This document shows positions 1-7,817 of a stretch of 64,000 nt of DNA, in pieces; the first letter of the stretch is position 1; each line of letters begins with the position of its first letter. The DNA is from Alistipes sp. (GTDB lineage Bacteria; Bacteroidota; Bacteroidia; Bacteroidales; Rikenellaceae), in contig JAGBCY010000020.1 in NCBI GenBank assembly GCA_017937765.1, positions 62,001-126,000 on the forward strand, in the 5' to 3' direction. The position numbers were made by a program, and so were the translations under genes. A model generated the notes under the pieces. That model was not told the origin of the DNA and did not search any database. It worked only from the letters and a program-made list of their open reading frames with translations.

Positions 1-1007
1 ATGCCACGTGGCATATCTTCGATGAGCTGGCAGCGCACTCGGACGGAGCCACAGCGAGCTCGCTTGCCGAGGCACGCCTCGTTACGGAGTATATGGCAAC
101 GAAGGCTCACACCTACGCCCCCGTCTACACCGAGGAGGAGATCGACGCCATACTCGATGCCTCGAGCCACATAACGTTCAACTCCTTAGGTCAGCTTGCG
201 CGCTATGGCGAGCGTGCTCGCGCGCGAGGCATATCGTGTGGCCTGAGGGTAAACCCCGAGTACAGCACCGTGGAGACCGACCTCTACAACCCCTGCATCC
301 CCGAGTCGCGCTTGGGCGTCCGCGCCACCGACCTCGAGGCTTGGCCCGAGGGTGTCGAGGGTCTCCATTTTCACTCGCTCTGCGAGTCACGCCCCGCGGA
401 CTTGGAGGCTACACTCGCGGCCGTCGAGGAGCGTTTCGGCCGCCACTTCGACCACCTCAGGTGGATAAACTTCGGTGGCGGACACCTTATGACACATCGC
501 GATTACGACGTCGACCACCTCATCTCGATCCTCCGCTCGTTCCGCACGCGCCATCCGCATCTGCGCGTCATCCTCGAGCCGGGGAGTGCCTTCACGTGGG
601 ATACGGGCGTGCTCGTTGCCCGCGTCGAGGACGTCGTTAGGAACGGTGGCCGCGGCACGCTGATGCTCAACGTCTCGTTCGCCTGCCATATGCCCGACTG
701 CTTGGAGATGCCCTACAAACCCACGATACGCGGTATGCACGACCCCGAAGCGGAGGAGGTGGCGTGGTGGATGGGCGGGAACTCCTGCCTCGCGGGCGAT
801 ATGTACGGAGCGTGGACCTTCGACGATGGACACACGCCCGAGGTGGGTGAACGCATCGTATTCCGCGATATGATACACTACACGATGGTTAAGACCACGA
901 TGTTCAACGGCGTAACACACCCCGCCATACTACGATACAGCGACGAGCGCGGCTTCGAGACGCTGCGCACGTTCGGCTACGACGACTATAAACAACGTAT
1001 GGGATAG
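1..1007 (+). CDS. nspC: Carboxynorspermidine decarboxylase, 5'-truncated
   Basis: PLP-dependent decarboxylase that removes CO2 from carboxynorspermidine or carboxyspermidine in the alternative polyamine pathway. The reading frame is open back to base 3 with no start, so the N-terminus lies outside the window, including the usual PLP lysine segment. Visible family features are the ASSLAEARL segment at the left edge, WINFGGGH, LEPGSAF and the CLAGD motif near the C-terminus. An ATG at 93 exists but is internal. It is followed 29 bases later by speA on the same strand, which supports a polyamine role. Family assignment is strong; which carboxy-polyamine is the natural substrate is inferred. Confidence 0.93.
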   Translation, partial: ATWHIFDELAAHSDGATASSLAEARLVTEYMATKAHTYAPVYTEEEIDAILDASSHITFNSLGQLARYGERARARGISCGLRVNPEYSTVETDLYNPCIPESRLGVRATDLEAWPEGVEGLHFHSLCESRPADLEATLAAVEERFGRHFDHLRWINFGGGHLMTHRDYDVDHLISILRSFRTRHPHLRVILEPGSAFTWDTGVLVARVEDVVRNGGRGTLMLNVSFACHMPDCLEMPYKPTIRGMHDPEAEEVAWWMGGNSCLAGDMYGAWTFDDGHTPEVGERIVFRDMIHYTMVKTTMFNGVTHPAILRYSDERGFETLRTFGYDDYKQRMG

Positions 1008-1036
1008 CACCCTAAAACCCAAGACCTAAACGAAAG

Positions 1037-2938
1037 ATGAGAAAGTGGAAGGTGGACGACTCTATCGAGTTGTACAACATAAATAGCTGGGGCAAGGACT
1101 ACTTCTCGGTGAATGCCGAGGGTAACGTCGTTGTGCGCCCGACGGAAGGCGGCCCCGAGATCGACCTGCGTAAGTTGATGGACGAGTTGCAGCTGCACGA
1201 CATATCTATGCCTCTGCTGCTGCGCTTCCCCGACATACTGAACAACCGTATCGCCAAGATATCGAAGTGCTTCTCGCGCGCAGCAAAGGAGTACGACTAC
1301 AAGGCCGAGAGCTACATAGTCTACCCCATCAAGGTCAACCAGATGCGCCCCGTTGTCGAGGAGCTCATAAGCCACGGCAACAACTACCACGTAGGCCTCG
1401 AGGCGGGCTCGAAACCCGAGCTCCACGCCGTCCTGTCGCTCAACTTCGACAGCGACTCGATGATCATCTGCAACGGATATAAGGACGAGAGTTACATCAA
1501 GCTCGCACTCTTGGCCCACAAGATGGGGCGCAAGATATTCCTCGTGGTGGAGAAGATGATGGAGCTGCGTACCATAGCGCGCCTGGCGAAGGCTATGCAC
1601 ATAAAGCCCAACATCGGCATACGCATCAAGCTCGCAAGCTCCGGAAGCGGCAAGTGGGAGGAGTCGGGTGGCGACATCTCGAAGTTCGGTCTCAACTCCT
1701 CGGAGCTTATCGAGGCACTGGAGCTATTGCACCGCGAGCAGCTGGAGGATTGTTTCAAGCTGATACACTTCCACATAGGCTCGCAGGTAACCAACATCCG
1801 CCGCATAAAGACCGCACTAAAGGAGGCCACGCAGTTCTACGCCCAGCTACGCAAGGGCGGCTACAACATCGAGTTCGTCGACATTGGCGGCGGCCTCGGC
1901 GTCAACTACGACGGCTCGCACTCCTCGACAAGCGGCAACAGCATAAACTACTCGATTCAGGAGTATGTCAACGATGCCATCTACTCGATCGTCGACATCT
2001 GCCAGAAGAACAACCTCGAGCAGCCCAACCTCATCATCGAGTCGGGTCGCTCGCTCACGGCACACCACTCGATACTCGTCTTCGAGGTGCTGGCACGCAC
2101 ACAGCTACCCGCCTTCGGCGAGCAGGAGGAGATCGCCCCTGATGCCCACGAGCTCGTACGCGACCTCTACGACATATGGAATAAGCTCACGCCAAGCCGC
2201 CTTATCGAGCAGTGGCACGATGCGTTGCAGGCACGCGAGGATGCCCTCGAGCTCTTCAACATTGGCCTTGTGGATTTGGCCACGCGCGCCTCTGTCGAGC
2301 GACTCTTCTGGACCATCGCCCGCGAGGTTAACTCTATGGCGGGCAAGAGCAAGCACGCCCCCGAGGAGCTGCGCACCATTGCCCGCAGCCTCCCTGACAA
2401 GTACTTCTGCAACTTCTCGCTGTTCCAGTCGCTGCCCGACTCGTGGGCCATCGACCAGGTGTTCCCCGTCGTGCCCCTCGCGCGTCTCAACGAGCCACCC
2501 ACCTGCTCGGCAACGTTGCAGGATATCACCTGCGACTCGGACGGCAAGATCGACAACTTCATCTCGACATCGAACAACGCCTATCACCTCCCCGTCCACG
2601 AGCTTCGCGATGGCGAGCCATACTATATCGGCGTCTTTTTGGTGGGTGCCTATCAGGAGATTTTGGGCGACCTGCACAACCTCTTTGGCGATACCAATGC
2701 GGTGCATATCTCGGTCAAGGATGGCGAGTATGTGATCGACAAAATCATTGAGGGTGAGACTATTGCCGACGTGTTAGACTATGTTCAGTTCGACCACAAG
2801 CGTATGGTTCGTGCTATCGAGATATGGGTATCGAAGTCGGTAAAGAGCGGCGTGATCACATTAGAGGAGGGCAAGGAGTTTATCTCGAACTACCGCTCGG
2901 GCCTCTACGGCTACACCTACCTCGAGCCCGCACAATAG
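1037..2938 (+). CDS. speA: Biosynthetic arginine decarboxylase
   Basis: Converts arginine to agmatine, the first step of arginine-derived polyamine synthesis; cytosolic PLP enzyme of fold III. The 633-residue length is normal for SpeA. The PLP lysine is K99 in YPIKVNQ; HIGSQ, DIGGGLGVNYDG and ESGRSLTAHHS follow, and the C-terminal TCDSDGKID motif carries the conserved cysteine supplied across the dimer interface. The ATG at 1037 is placed correctly for the family. It sits directly after nspC, so arginine-to-agmatine and the last decarboxylation of spermidine synthesis are probably co-expressed; the intermediate enzymes are not in the window. Confidence 0.96.
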   Translation: MRKWKVDDSIELYNINSWGKDYFSVNAEGNVVVRPTEGGPEIDLRKLMDELQLHDISMPLLLRFPDILNNRIAKISKCFSRAAKEYDYKAESYIVYPIKVNQMRPVVEELISHGNNYHVGLEAGSKPELHAVLSLNFDSDSMIICNGYKDESYIKLALLAHKMGRKIFLVVEKMMELRTIARLAKAMHIKPNIGIRIKLASSGSGKWEESGGDISKFGLNSSELIEALELLHREQLEDCFKLIHFHIGSQVTNIRRIKTALKEATQFYAQLRKGGYNIEFVDIGGGLGVNYDGSHSSTSGNSINYSIQEYVNDAIYSIVDICQKNNLEQPNLIIESGRSLTAHHSILVFEVLARTQLPAFGEQEEIAPDAHELVRDLYDIWNKLTPSRLIEQWHDALQAREDALELFNIGLVDLATRASVERLFWTIAREVNSMAGKSKHAPEELRTIARSLPDKYFCNFSLFQSLPDSWAIDQVFPVVPLARLNEPPTCSATLQDITCDSDGKIDNFISTSNNAYHLPVHELRDGEPYYIGVFLVGAYQEILGDLHNLFGDTNAVHISVKDGEYVIDKIIEGETIADVLDYVQFDHKRMVRAIEIWVSKSVKSGVITLEEGKEFISNYRSGLYGYTYLEPAQ

Positions 2939-2991
2939 CCCCGCCGACCGCAACAAAGAACCCCGAGCGAGGTCTCGACCGACCCGCAACA

Positions 2992-3028
2992 AAGAACCCG
3001 AGAGTGCTTATGCCACCCTCGGGTTCTT
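2992..3028. terminator. Hairpin terminator between converging genes
   Basis: Eleven perfect base pairs (AAGAACCCGAG with CTCGGGTTCTT), extended inward by a GTG/CAC clamp, with a short loop. It lies between speA and the leftward gene ending at 3070. A related 23-base direct repeat copy (2945-2967 against 2980-3002) precedes it. The U-tract is weak on both sides. Confidence 0.7.
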
Positions 3029-3069
3029 CTCAACTAATTACTATAATGCTTAAGGCGTTTCGGTTGCGA

Positions 3070-3762
3070 CTACATATTGTAGTGGTAGTTGCCATCGCTG
3101 TCGGCGAAGAACCACGAGCTGCCGGCAATCTTCAGACGATATACGTCGAGTGAGCTCTCGCGCAATGCCTGCTTAAGGCTCGAGGGAACGTCGCCCCAGA
3201 ACTTATAGCCACCCTCGTAGACTGCTACTACGGCCTCCTCGGTGATACAAGCGGCCCAGAGCTGACCATACTCCTCGATACCCTCACCGAGCCAATCCTG
3301 AAGTTCAGAGTCCGAAGCCTGGATATGCTCGGTAGAGATTACGATCCAGTCGCCATCGTCGTTGAACGTAACCGATGTGATAGTCTCGCCGTCGTCGTGG
3401 AAGTCGGTGATTGCACGCTCGAGGCTCTTGGTTATGCCGCGGTAGTAGAGGCCGTTATCGCCATAGATAATGAGCCAGTTACCATCCTCCGTGAGCTGGA
3501 TATCGTCGATATACTCGCTGCGCTCGTGGAGCTCCTTGATGGCATCCATCAAATCGTCGGGGATGTTCTGTGCCGAGTAACCGTTACGGCCATAGAGCGC
3601 GATGTCGCCATTGTACTTCGTGATAGCCACGTTGCGGCACTCGCCCCACTCGTCGATGGCATCCTTGATGTAGTAGCGGCTGTTCTGAGCACTTGCCTCG
3701 GCGGGCATAAACATTACGGCTGCAACAAAAGCCAAACAGATGGTTGTAAAGATCTTCTTCAT
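3070..3762 (-). CDS. Secreted protein built of about five 40-residue repeats
   Basis: I do not recognise a named family. The 230-residue product begins with a clear signal peptide (MKKIFTTICLAFVAAVMF, cleavage near ASAQ), so it is exported. The mature part is made of about five consecutive units of 38-44 residues (starting near residues 40, 84, 127, 167 and 206), each with a beta-strand-rich half containing a G-x-W-[IL]-[IV] or similar core and a helical half such as LMDAIKELHE or SLERAITDFH. This resembles small propeller or solenoid repeats. It is monocistronic, convergent with speA. No catalytic motif is visible and function is unknown. Confidence 0.8.
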   Translation of the reverse strand: MKKIFTTICLAFVAAVMFMPAEASAQNSRYYIKDAIDEWGECRNVAITKYNGDIALYGRNGYSAQNIPDDLMDAIKELHERSEYIDDIQLTEDGNWLIIYGDNGLYYRGITKSLERAITDFHDDGETITSVTFNDDGDWIVISTEHIQASDSELQDWLGEGIEEYGQLWAACITEEAVVAVYEGGYKFWGDVPSSLKQALRESSLDVYRLKIAGSSWFFADSDGNYHYNM

Positions 3763-3813
3763 AGTGTGTAAGTTTTAGTTAGTATTTTAGTTATTTATGT
3801 CTCGGTACTTGGG

Positions 3814-3878
3814 ATCCGTTCTGGATTTCCGTTCTGGATTTCCGTTTTGGGTCTCCGTTATGGGCCTCCGTTTTGTAT
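3814..3878. repeat. 13-bp tandem repeat, five copies
   Basis: Five consecutive 13-base units of the form tTCCGTTyTGGaT at 3814, 3827, 3840, 3853 and 3866. Units 2 and 3 are closest and units 4 and 5 have drifted. It lies about 50 bases upstream of the start of the leftward gene at 3762, thus in its promoter or leader region. Confidence 0.85.
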
Positions 3879-4120
3879 CGTTGTTTGTAGGTAAAGAGAA
3901 CGCTTTTTGCTATTATCTATCAGCGGCGTGTAATTTTTTTCTTTTTTCTTTTTTTGCCCCTGCGTTTGCGTTCGCGTTACCGATACTTGTTTGATAGTAA
4001 GGAGAGTGGCATTGGTAGGTATCTATCAGTTGAGGCGGAAAATTTTTTCTACCTTTTAAATATGTTCCGAGAAATAGCCCCTTACGCAGGAAATTTCTTG
4101 GGAGAAGGGGTTAGATGTGG

Positions 4121-4193
4121 CCTATCTGAGAAGAAGATCCTCACGGTATAGTACTTTGACGTACAGCCCGTGGGGTCTTACTTTTTAGATAGG
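4121..4193 (-). other. Long imperfect hairpin downstream of transketolase
   Basis: CCTATCT (4121-4127) pairs with AGATAGG (4187-4193), and inside it AAGATCC.TCACGG (4134-4146) pairs with CCGTGGGGTCTT (4168-4179) using G-U pairs and one bulged T. The loop contains GTAC twice. It sits 15 bases past the tkt stop codon on the tkt strand, so it may end or stabilise that transcript; the U-tract is poor. A small structured RNA is an alternative. Confidence 0.4.
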
Positions 4194-4207
4194 TCGCAGA
4201 TGGCCCC

Positions 4208-6232
4208 TTATCGCAAGAAAGCCTTTACTTCCTCGGCCACCGTCTTACCATTATATCCAAACTTCTCGTCGAGAACCTTGAAGGGGGCAGAGTAACCGAA
4301 GTGGTCGAAGCCGTGGATGAAGCCACGCTCGCCAACAAGACCACGAAGATTTGCTGAGAGACCTGAGGTCATACCGTAACGTGGGAGGTTACCGAGAACG
4401 GCCTCCTGATACTCTGCGGGCTGGTCGCGGAAGAGACCCTCGCTCGGGATAGATACCACGCGTGTAGCGATGCCCTCGGCAGCAAGCTGCTCGGCACCCT
4501 CAACAAGAGTAGATACCTCCGAACCAGTAGCCACGAGCGTAACCTGTGCGTTGGGAGCCTCCATAACTACATAACCACCGCGCTCGGCCTGCATAGCCTC
4601 CTCACGACGTGAGCGGCCAGCAAGTGCGGGCAACGACTTGATGTTCTGGCGCGAGAGGATGAGGGCAACGGGACGCTGCTCCTCGAGTGCCATCTTCCAC
4701 GCTGCAACGGTCTCCTCAGAGTCGGCAGGACGGAGTACGAGCATCGAACGCTCGCCCGAGTGGTTGTGCACCTGCTCCATAAGACGAATCTGAAGCTCGT
4801 GCTCGACGGGCTCGTGGGTAGGACCATCCTCGCCTACGCGGAACGAGTCGTGAGTCCAGATATAGATAACGTGCTGGCGCATAAGAGCCGAGAGACGCAC
4901 GGCGGGCTTCATATAGTCCGAGAATACGAAGAACGTACCACACGCGGGGATGATACCGCCGTGGAGAGCCATACCGTTCATCACGCAGGCCATCGTAAGC
5001 TCGGCAACACCTGCCTGGAAGAAGTTACCCGTGAAGTCGCCCTTAGTGAAGGCCTTGGTCTTCTTGAGGAAGCCGTCGGTCTTATCCGAGTTAGAGAGGT
5101 CGGCCGAGGCAACAACCATATTCTCGACGTGCTCTGCGAAGTAGCCGAGCATCGTAGCCGAAGCGGCACGTGTAGCCTGATCGGGCTTAAGCTCGATCTT
5201 CGAGTAGTCGATCTCGGGGAGCTTGCCCGAGTAGAAGCCATCCATCTTCTCGGCCAGCGCGGGGTTCTCCTTACGCCAAGCAGCCTCAACAGCCTGCATC
5301 TCCTTTGCCCACGCGCGAAGCTCCTCGCGACGTGCTGCGTACACCTCCTTCGACTCCTCGAATACGGCGAAGGGCTCGTCGGGGTTACCACCGAGGTTCT
5401 TGATCGTAGCGGCGATATCGGCACCAGCAGCCGTGAGAGGCTGACCGTGGGTCGACACCTGATTCTCGAAGCTCGTGCCATCGGCCTTGCGAGCACCGTA
5501 GCCCATAGTGGTCTTACCGATGATAAGCGTAGGACGCTCGGTCTCGGCATTTGCAGCCTTCAACGCAGCACGAATCTCGTCGATAGACTGGCCATTCACG
5601 GTGATGACGTTCCAATTCCACGCACGATATTTCATAGCGATATCCTCGGTATCAACCTCGTCGCACTTTGTCGAGAGCTGGATATTGTTCGAGTCGTAGT
5701 ACATAATGAAGTTCGAGAGGCCGAGGTGACCAGCGATACGGCCGACGCCCTGCGAAATCTCCTCCTGAACGGCACCGTCCGAGATGAAAGCGTAGGTCTT
5801 GTGCGCCATCCACTCGCCGAAGCGTGCCACCATAAAACGCTCTGCGATAGCAGCACCGAGAGCCATAGCGTGACCCTGACCCAGAGGTCCAGAGGTGTTC
5901 TCCACGCCACGCATAACATCTACCTCGGGGTGACCGGGCGTAACGCTACCCCACTGGCGCAACGACTGAAGATCCTCGGTCGTGTAGGTACCTGCCAACG
6001 AGAGCACGGCATAGAGCATAGGCGACATATGGCCGGGATCGAGGAACATACGATCGCGATGGGGGTAAGCCATATTATCGGGATCGTAGCGAAGGAACTC
6101 CGAGTAGAGCACGTTGATGAAATCAGCACCACCCATAGCACCGCCGGGGTGACCCGACTTTGCCTTCTCGACCATCGAGGCAGCCAAGATACGGATGTTA
6201 TCGGCTGCGCGTTGAAGTTTGTTATTCTCCAT
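4208..6232 (-). CDS. tkt: Transketolase
   Basis: Thiamine-diphosphate enzyme that moves two-carbon ketol units between sugar phosphates in the non-oxidative pentose phosphate pathway; cytosolic. The 674 residues are full length. Visible motifs are GHPGGAMGGAD near the N-terminus, GPLGQGHAMALG, the cofactor-binding ISDGAVQEE region and EDGPTHEPVEHE in the pyrimidine domain. A -7 promoter box lies about 80 bases upstream at 6313-6321. It is divergent from pgk, so two carbon-metabolism genes share a 284-base intergenic region. Confidence 0.97.
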   Translation of the reverse strand: MENNKLQRAADNIRILAASMVEKAKSGHPGGAMGGADFINVLYSEFLRYDPDNMAYPHRDRMFLDPGHMSPMLYAVLSLAGTYTTEDLQSLRQWGSVTPGHPEVDVMRGVENTSGPLGQGHAMALGAAIAERFMVARFGEWMAHKTYAFISDGAVQEEISQGVGRIAGHLGLSNFIMYYDSNNIQLSTKCDEVDTEDIAMKYRAWNWNVITVNGQSIDEIRAALKAANAETERPTLIIGKTTMGYGARKADGTSFENQVSTHGQPLTAAGADIAATIKNLGGNPDEPFAVFEESKEVYAARREELRAWAKEMQAVEAAWRKENPALAEKMDGFYSGKLPEIDYSKIELKPDQATRAASATMLGYFAEHVENMVVASADLSNSDKTDGFLKKTKAFTKGDFTGNFFQAGVAELTMACVMNGMALHGGIIPACGTFFVFSDYMKPAVRLSALMRQHVIYIWTHDSFRVGEDGPTHEPVEHELQIRLMEQVHNHSGERSMLVLRPADSEETVAAWKMALEEQRPVALILSRQNIKSLPALAGRSRREEAMQAERGGYVVMEAPNAQVTLVATGSEVSTLVEGAEQLAAEGIATRVVSIPSEGLFRDQPAEYQEAVLGNLPRYGMTSGLSANLRGLVGERGFIHGFDHFGYSAPFKVLDEKFGYNGKTVAEEVKAFLR

Positions 6233-6312
6233 AGTAATTAAGTAGTATTATTTTAGTTTAACTTATTGTTCTTGTCCCGTGGCGAGGGCCGAGGCCCCAC
6301 CCCATACATCAT

Positions 6313-6321
6313 ACAAAGGTA
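6313..6321 (-). promoter_or_regulatory. -7 promoter box for transketolase
   Basis: On the leftward strand the box reads TACCTTTGT, matching the Bacteroidetes consensus TAnnTTTGY. No convincing TTTG -33 element is seen at the right distance. The implied leader is about 75 nucleotides. Confidence 0.65.
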
Positions 6322-6471
6322 CTAAAACTTTCCTAATAGATGCCCATATCGACCCATTTTTTTACACTATTTCACGTTTATTGCAGATGAAAGCTGCGCG
6401 GGCGTATAATAAATTCGAGATTCGCGCATTATTACAATAGGTATAAATCGTAATTATTAAAAATTTTTAAG

Positions 6472-6480
6472 TACCTTTGC
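6472..6480 (+). promoter_or_regulatory. -7 promoter box for pgk
   Basis: TACCTTTGC, an exact match to TAnnTTTGY, ends 36 bases before the pgk ATG. The region upstream is AT-rich but lacks a clear TTTG at 19-20 bases. Confidence 0.7.
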
Positions 6481-6516
6481 CGCATAATTAGACGTTAAAC
6501 TAAAAACTATAATAGT

Positions 6517-7779
6517 ATGTTTGCAATCGACAATTACAATTTCTCAGGCAAGCGCGCTATCATTCGCGTAGACTTCAACGTGCCCCTCAACTCGGAGGGT
6601 AAGGTTACCGACGACACACGTATTCGTGCCGCTATTCCCACTATTAAGAGGGTATTAGCAGGCGGTGGTTCGGTGATCCTTATGTCGCACCTCGGTCGCC
6701 CCAAGAAGAATCCCGATCCCAAGTACTCGCTCGAGCAGATCATCTACGCCATCGAGGAGCGTCTCGGCGTAAAGATCGCATTTGCGGGTGATTGTATGGG
6801 TGAGAAGGCTGCCCAGATGGCCGCAAACCTCAAGCCCGGCGAGGTGATGCTCTTGGAGAACCTGCGCTTCTATGCCGAGGAGGAGGGTAAGCCCCGCGGT
6901 CTTGCGGAGGATGCGTCGGACGAGGAGAAGAAGGAGGCTAAGAAGGCCGTCAAGGAGTCGCAGAAGGAGTTTGTCAAGCGTCTCGCTTCGTATGCCGATT
7001 GCTACATCAACGACGCCTTCGGTACGGCACACCGTGCTCACGCCTCAACGGCCCTTATCGCCGACTACTTCCCCGAGGATAAGATGTTCGGCTATGTGAT
7101 GGAGAACGAGCTCAAGGCTATCGACGGCGTTATGCAGAACCCCGCACGCCCCTTCTGCGCAATCATCGGCGGCTCGAAGGTATCGACCAAGATCACCATT
7201 ATCGAGAAACTTATGGAGAAGGTCGACTCGATCATCATCGGTGGCGGTATGACCTACACCTTCGCTGGTGCCGAGGGTGGCAAGGAGGGTAAGTCGATCT
7301 GCGAGCCCGATATGTTCCCCGTAGCTCTCGAGATTCTGAAAAAGGCCGAGGAGCGCGGCATCCAGATCCTCCGCTCGCCCGACGCACTCATCTGCGACGA
7401 CTTCGCCGAGACGGCCAACACACAGGAGGCTCCCGCCAACAACATCCCCGACGAGTGGGAGGGTGTCGACATCGCATCGCAGGGCAAGGCTAAGTTCCGC
7501 GAGCACATCCTCGGCTGCAAGACCATCCTTTGGAATGGCCCCGTAGGCGTGTTCGAGATCGACAAGTTCTCGACAGGCTCACGCGCTGTGGCTGAGGCTA
7601 TTGCCGAGGCTACGGAGAAGAACGGCGCATACTCGCTTATCGGCGGTGGCGACTCGGTTGCGTGCGTCAACAAGTTCGGCTTGGCCGACAAGGTGTCGTA
7701 CGTATCTACCGGTGGCGGTGCTCTCTTGGAGTATATGGAGGGTAAGGAGCTGCCCGGCGTAGCTGCCATCCGCAAGTAA
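6517..7779 (+). CDS. pgk: Phosphoglycerate kinase
   Basis: Glycolytic enzyme transferring phosphate from 1,3-bisphosphoglycerate to ADP; cytosolic monomer with two Rossmann-like lobes. Length of 420 residues is typical for Bacteroidales. Signatures are RVDFNVPLN at residues 18-26, SHLGRP, the hinge-region [16 protein letters not shown] and the C-terminal GGGDSVA nucleotide site. The ATG at 6517 follows a good -7 box. An M13 peptidase gene follows after 38 bases and may be read through. Confidence 0.97.
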   Translation: MFAIDNYNFSGKRAIIRVDFNVPLNSEGKVTDDTRIRAAIPTIKRVLAGGGSVILMSHLGRPKKNPDPKYSLEQIIYAIEERLGVKIAFAGDCMGEKAAQMAANLKPGEVMLLENLRFYAEEEGKPRGLAEDASDEEKKEAKKAVKESQKEFVKRLASYADCYINDAFGTAHRAHASTALIADYFPEDKMFGYVMENELKAIDGVMQNPARPFCAIIGGSKVSTKITIIEKLMEKVDSIIIGGGMTYTFAGAEGGKEGKSICEPDMFPVALEILKKAEERGIQILRSPDALICDDFAETANTQEAPANNIPDEWEGVDIASQGKAKFREHILGCKTILWNGPVGVFEIDKFSTGSRAVAEAIAEATEKNGAYSLIGGGDSVACVNKFGLADKVSYVSTGGGALLEYMEGKELPGVAAIRK

Positions 7780-7817
7780 GCCTAAAATGGAAAAACCTAA
7801 ACAATAACTAACCTATA

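Larger units (their letters stand above)
3763..4207. other. Intergenic region with tandem repeat and structured segment
   Basis: A 445-base gap between the leftward repeat-protein gene and transketolase. It holds a 13-bp tandem repeat (3814-3878) and a long imperfect hairpin (4121-4193). The short rightward ORFs at 3797-3994 and 3954-4151 have T-rich, atypical codon content and no recognisable product, so I do not call them genes. No tRNA or obvious -7 box is seen for the gene starting at 3762. Confidence 0.6.

Noticed and set aside
3797..4151. Two short rightward ORFs between the secreted repeat protein and transketolase
   Set aside because: Phenylalanine-rich, T-rich composition, no promoter box or family similarity; one begins in a tandem repeat.
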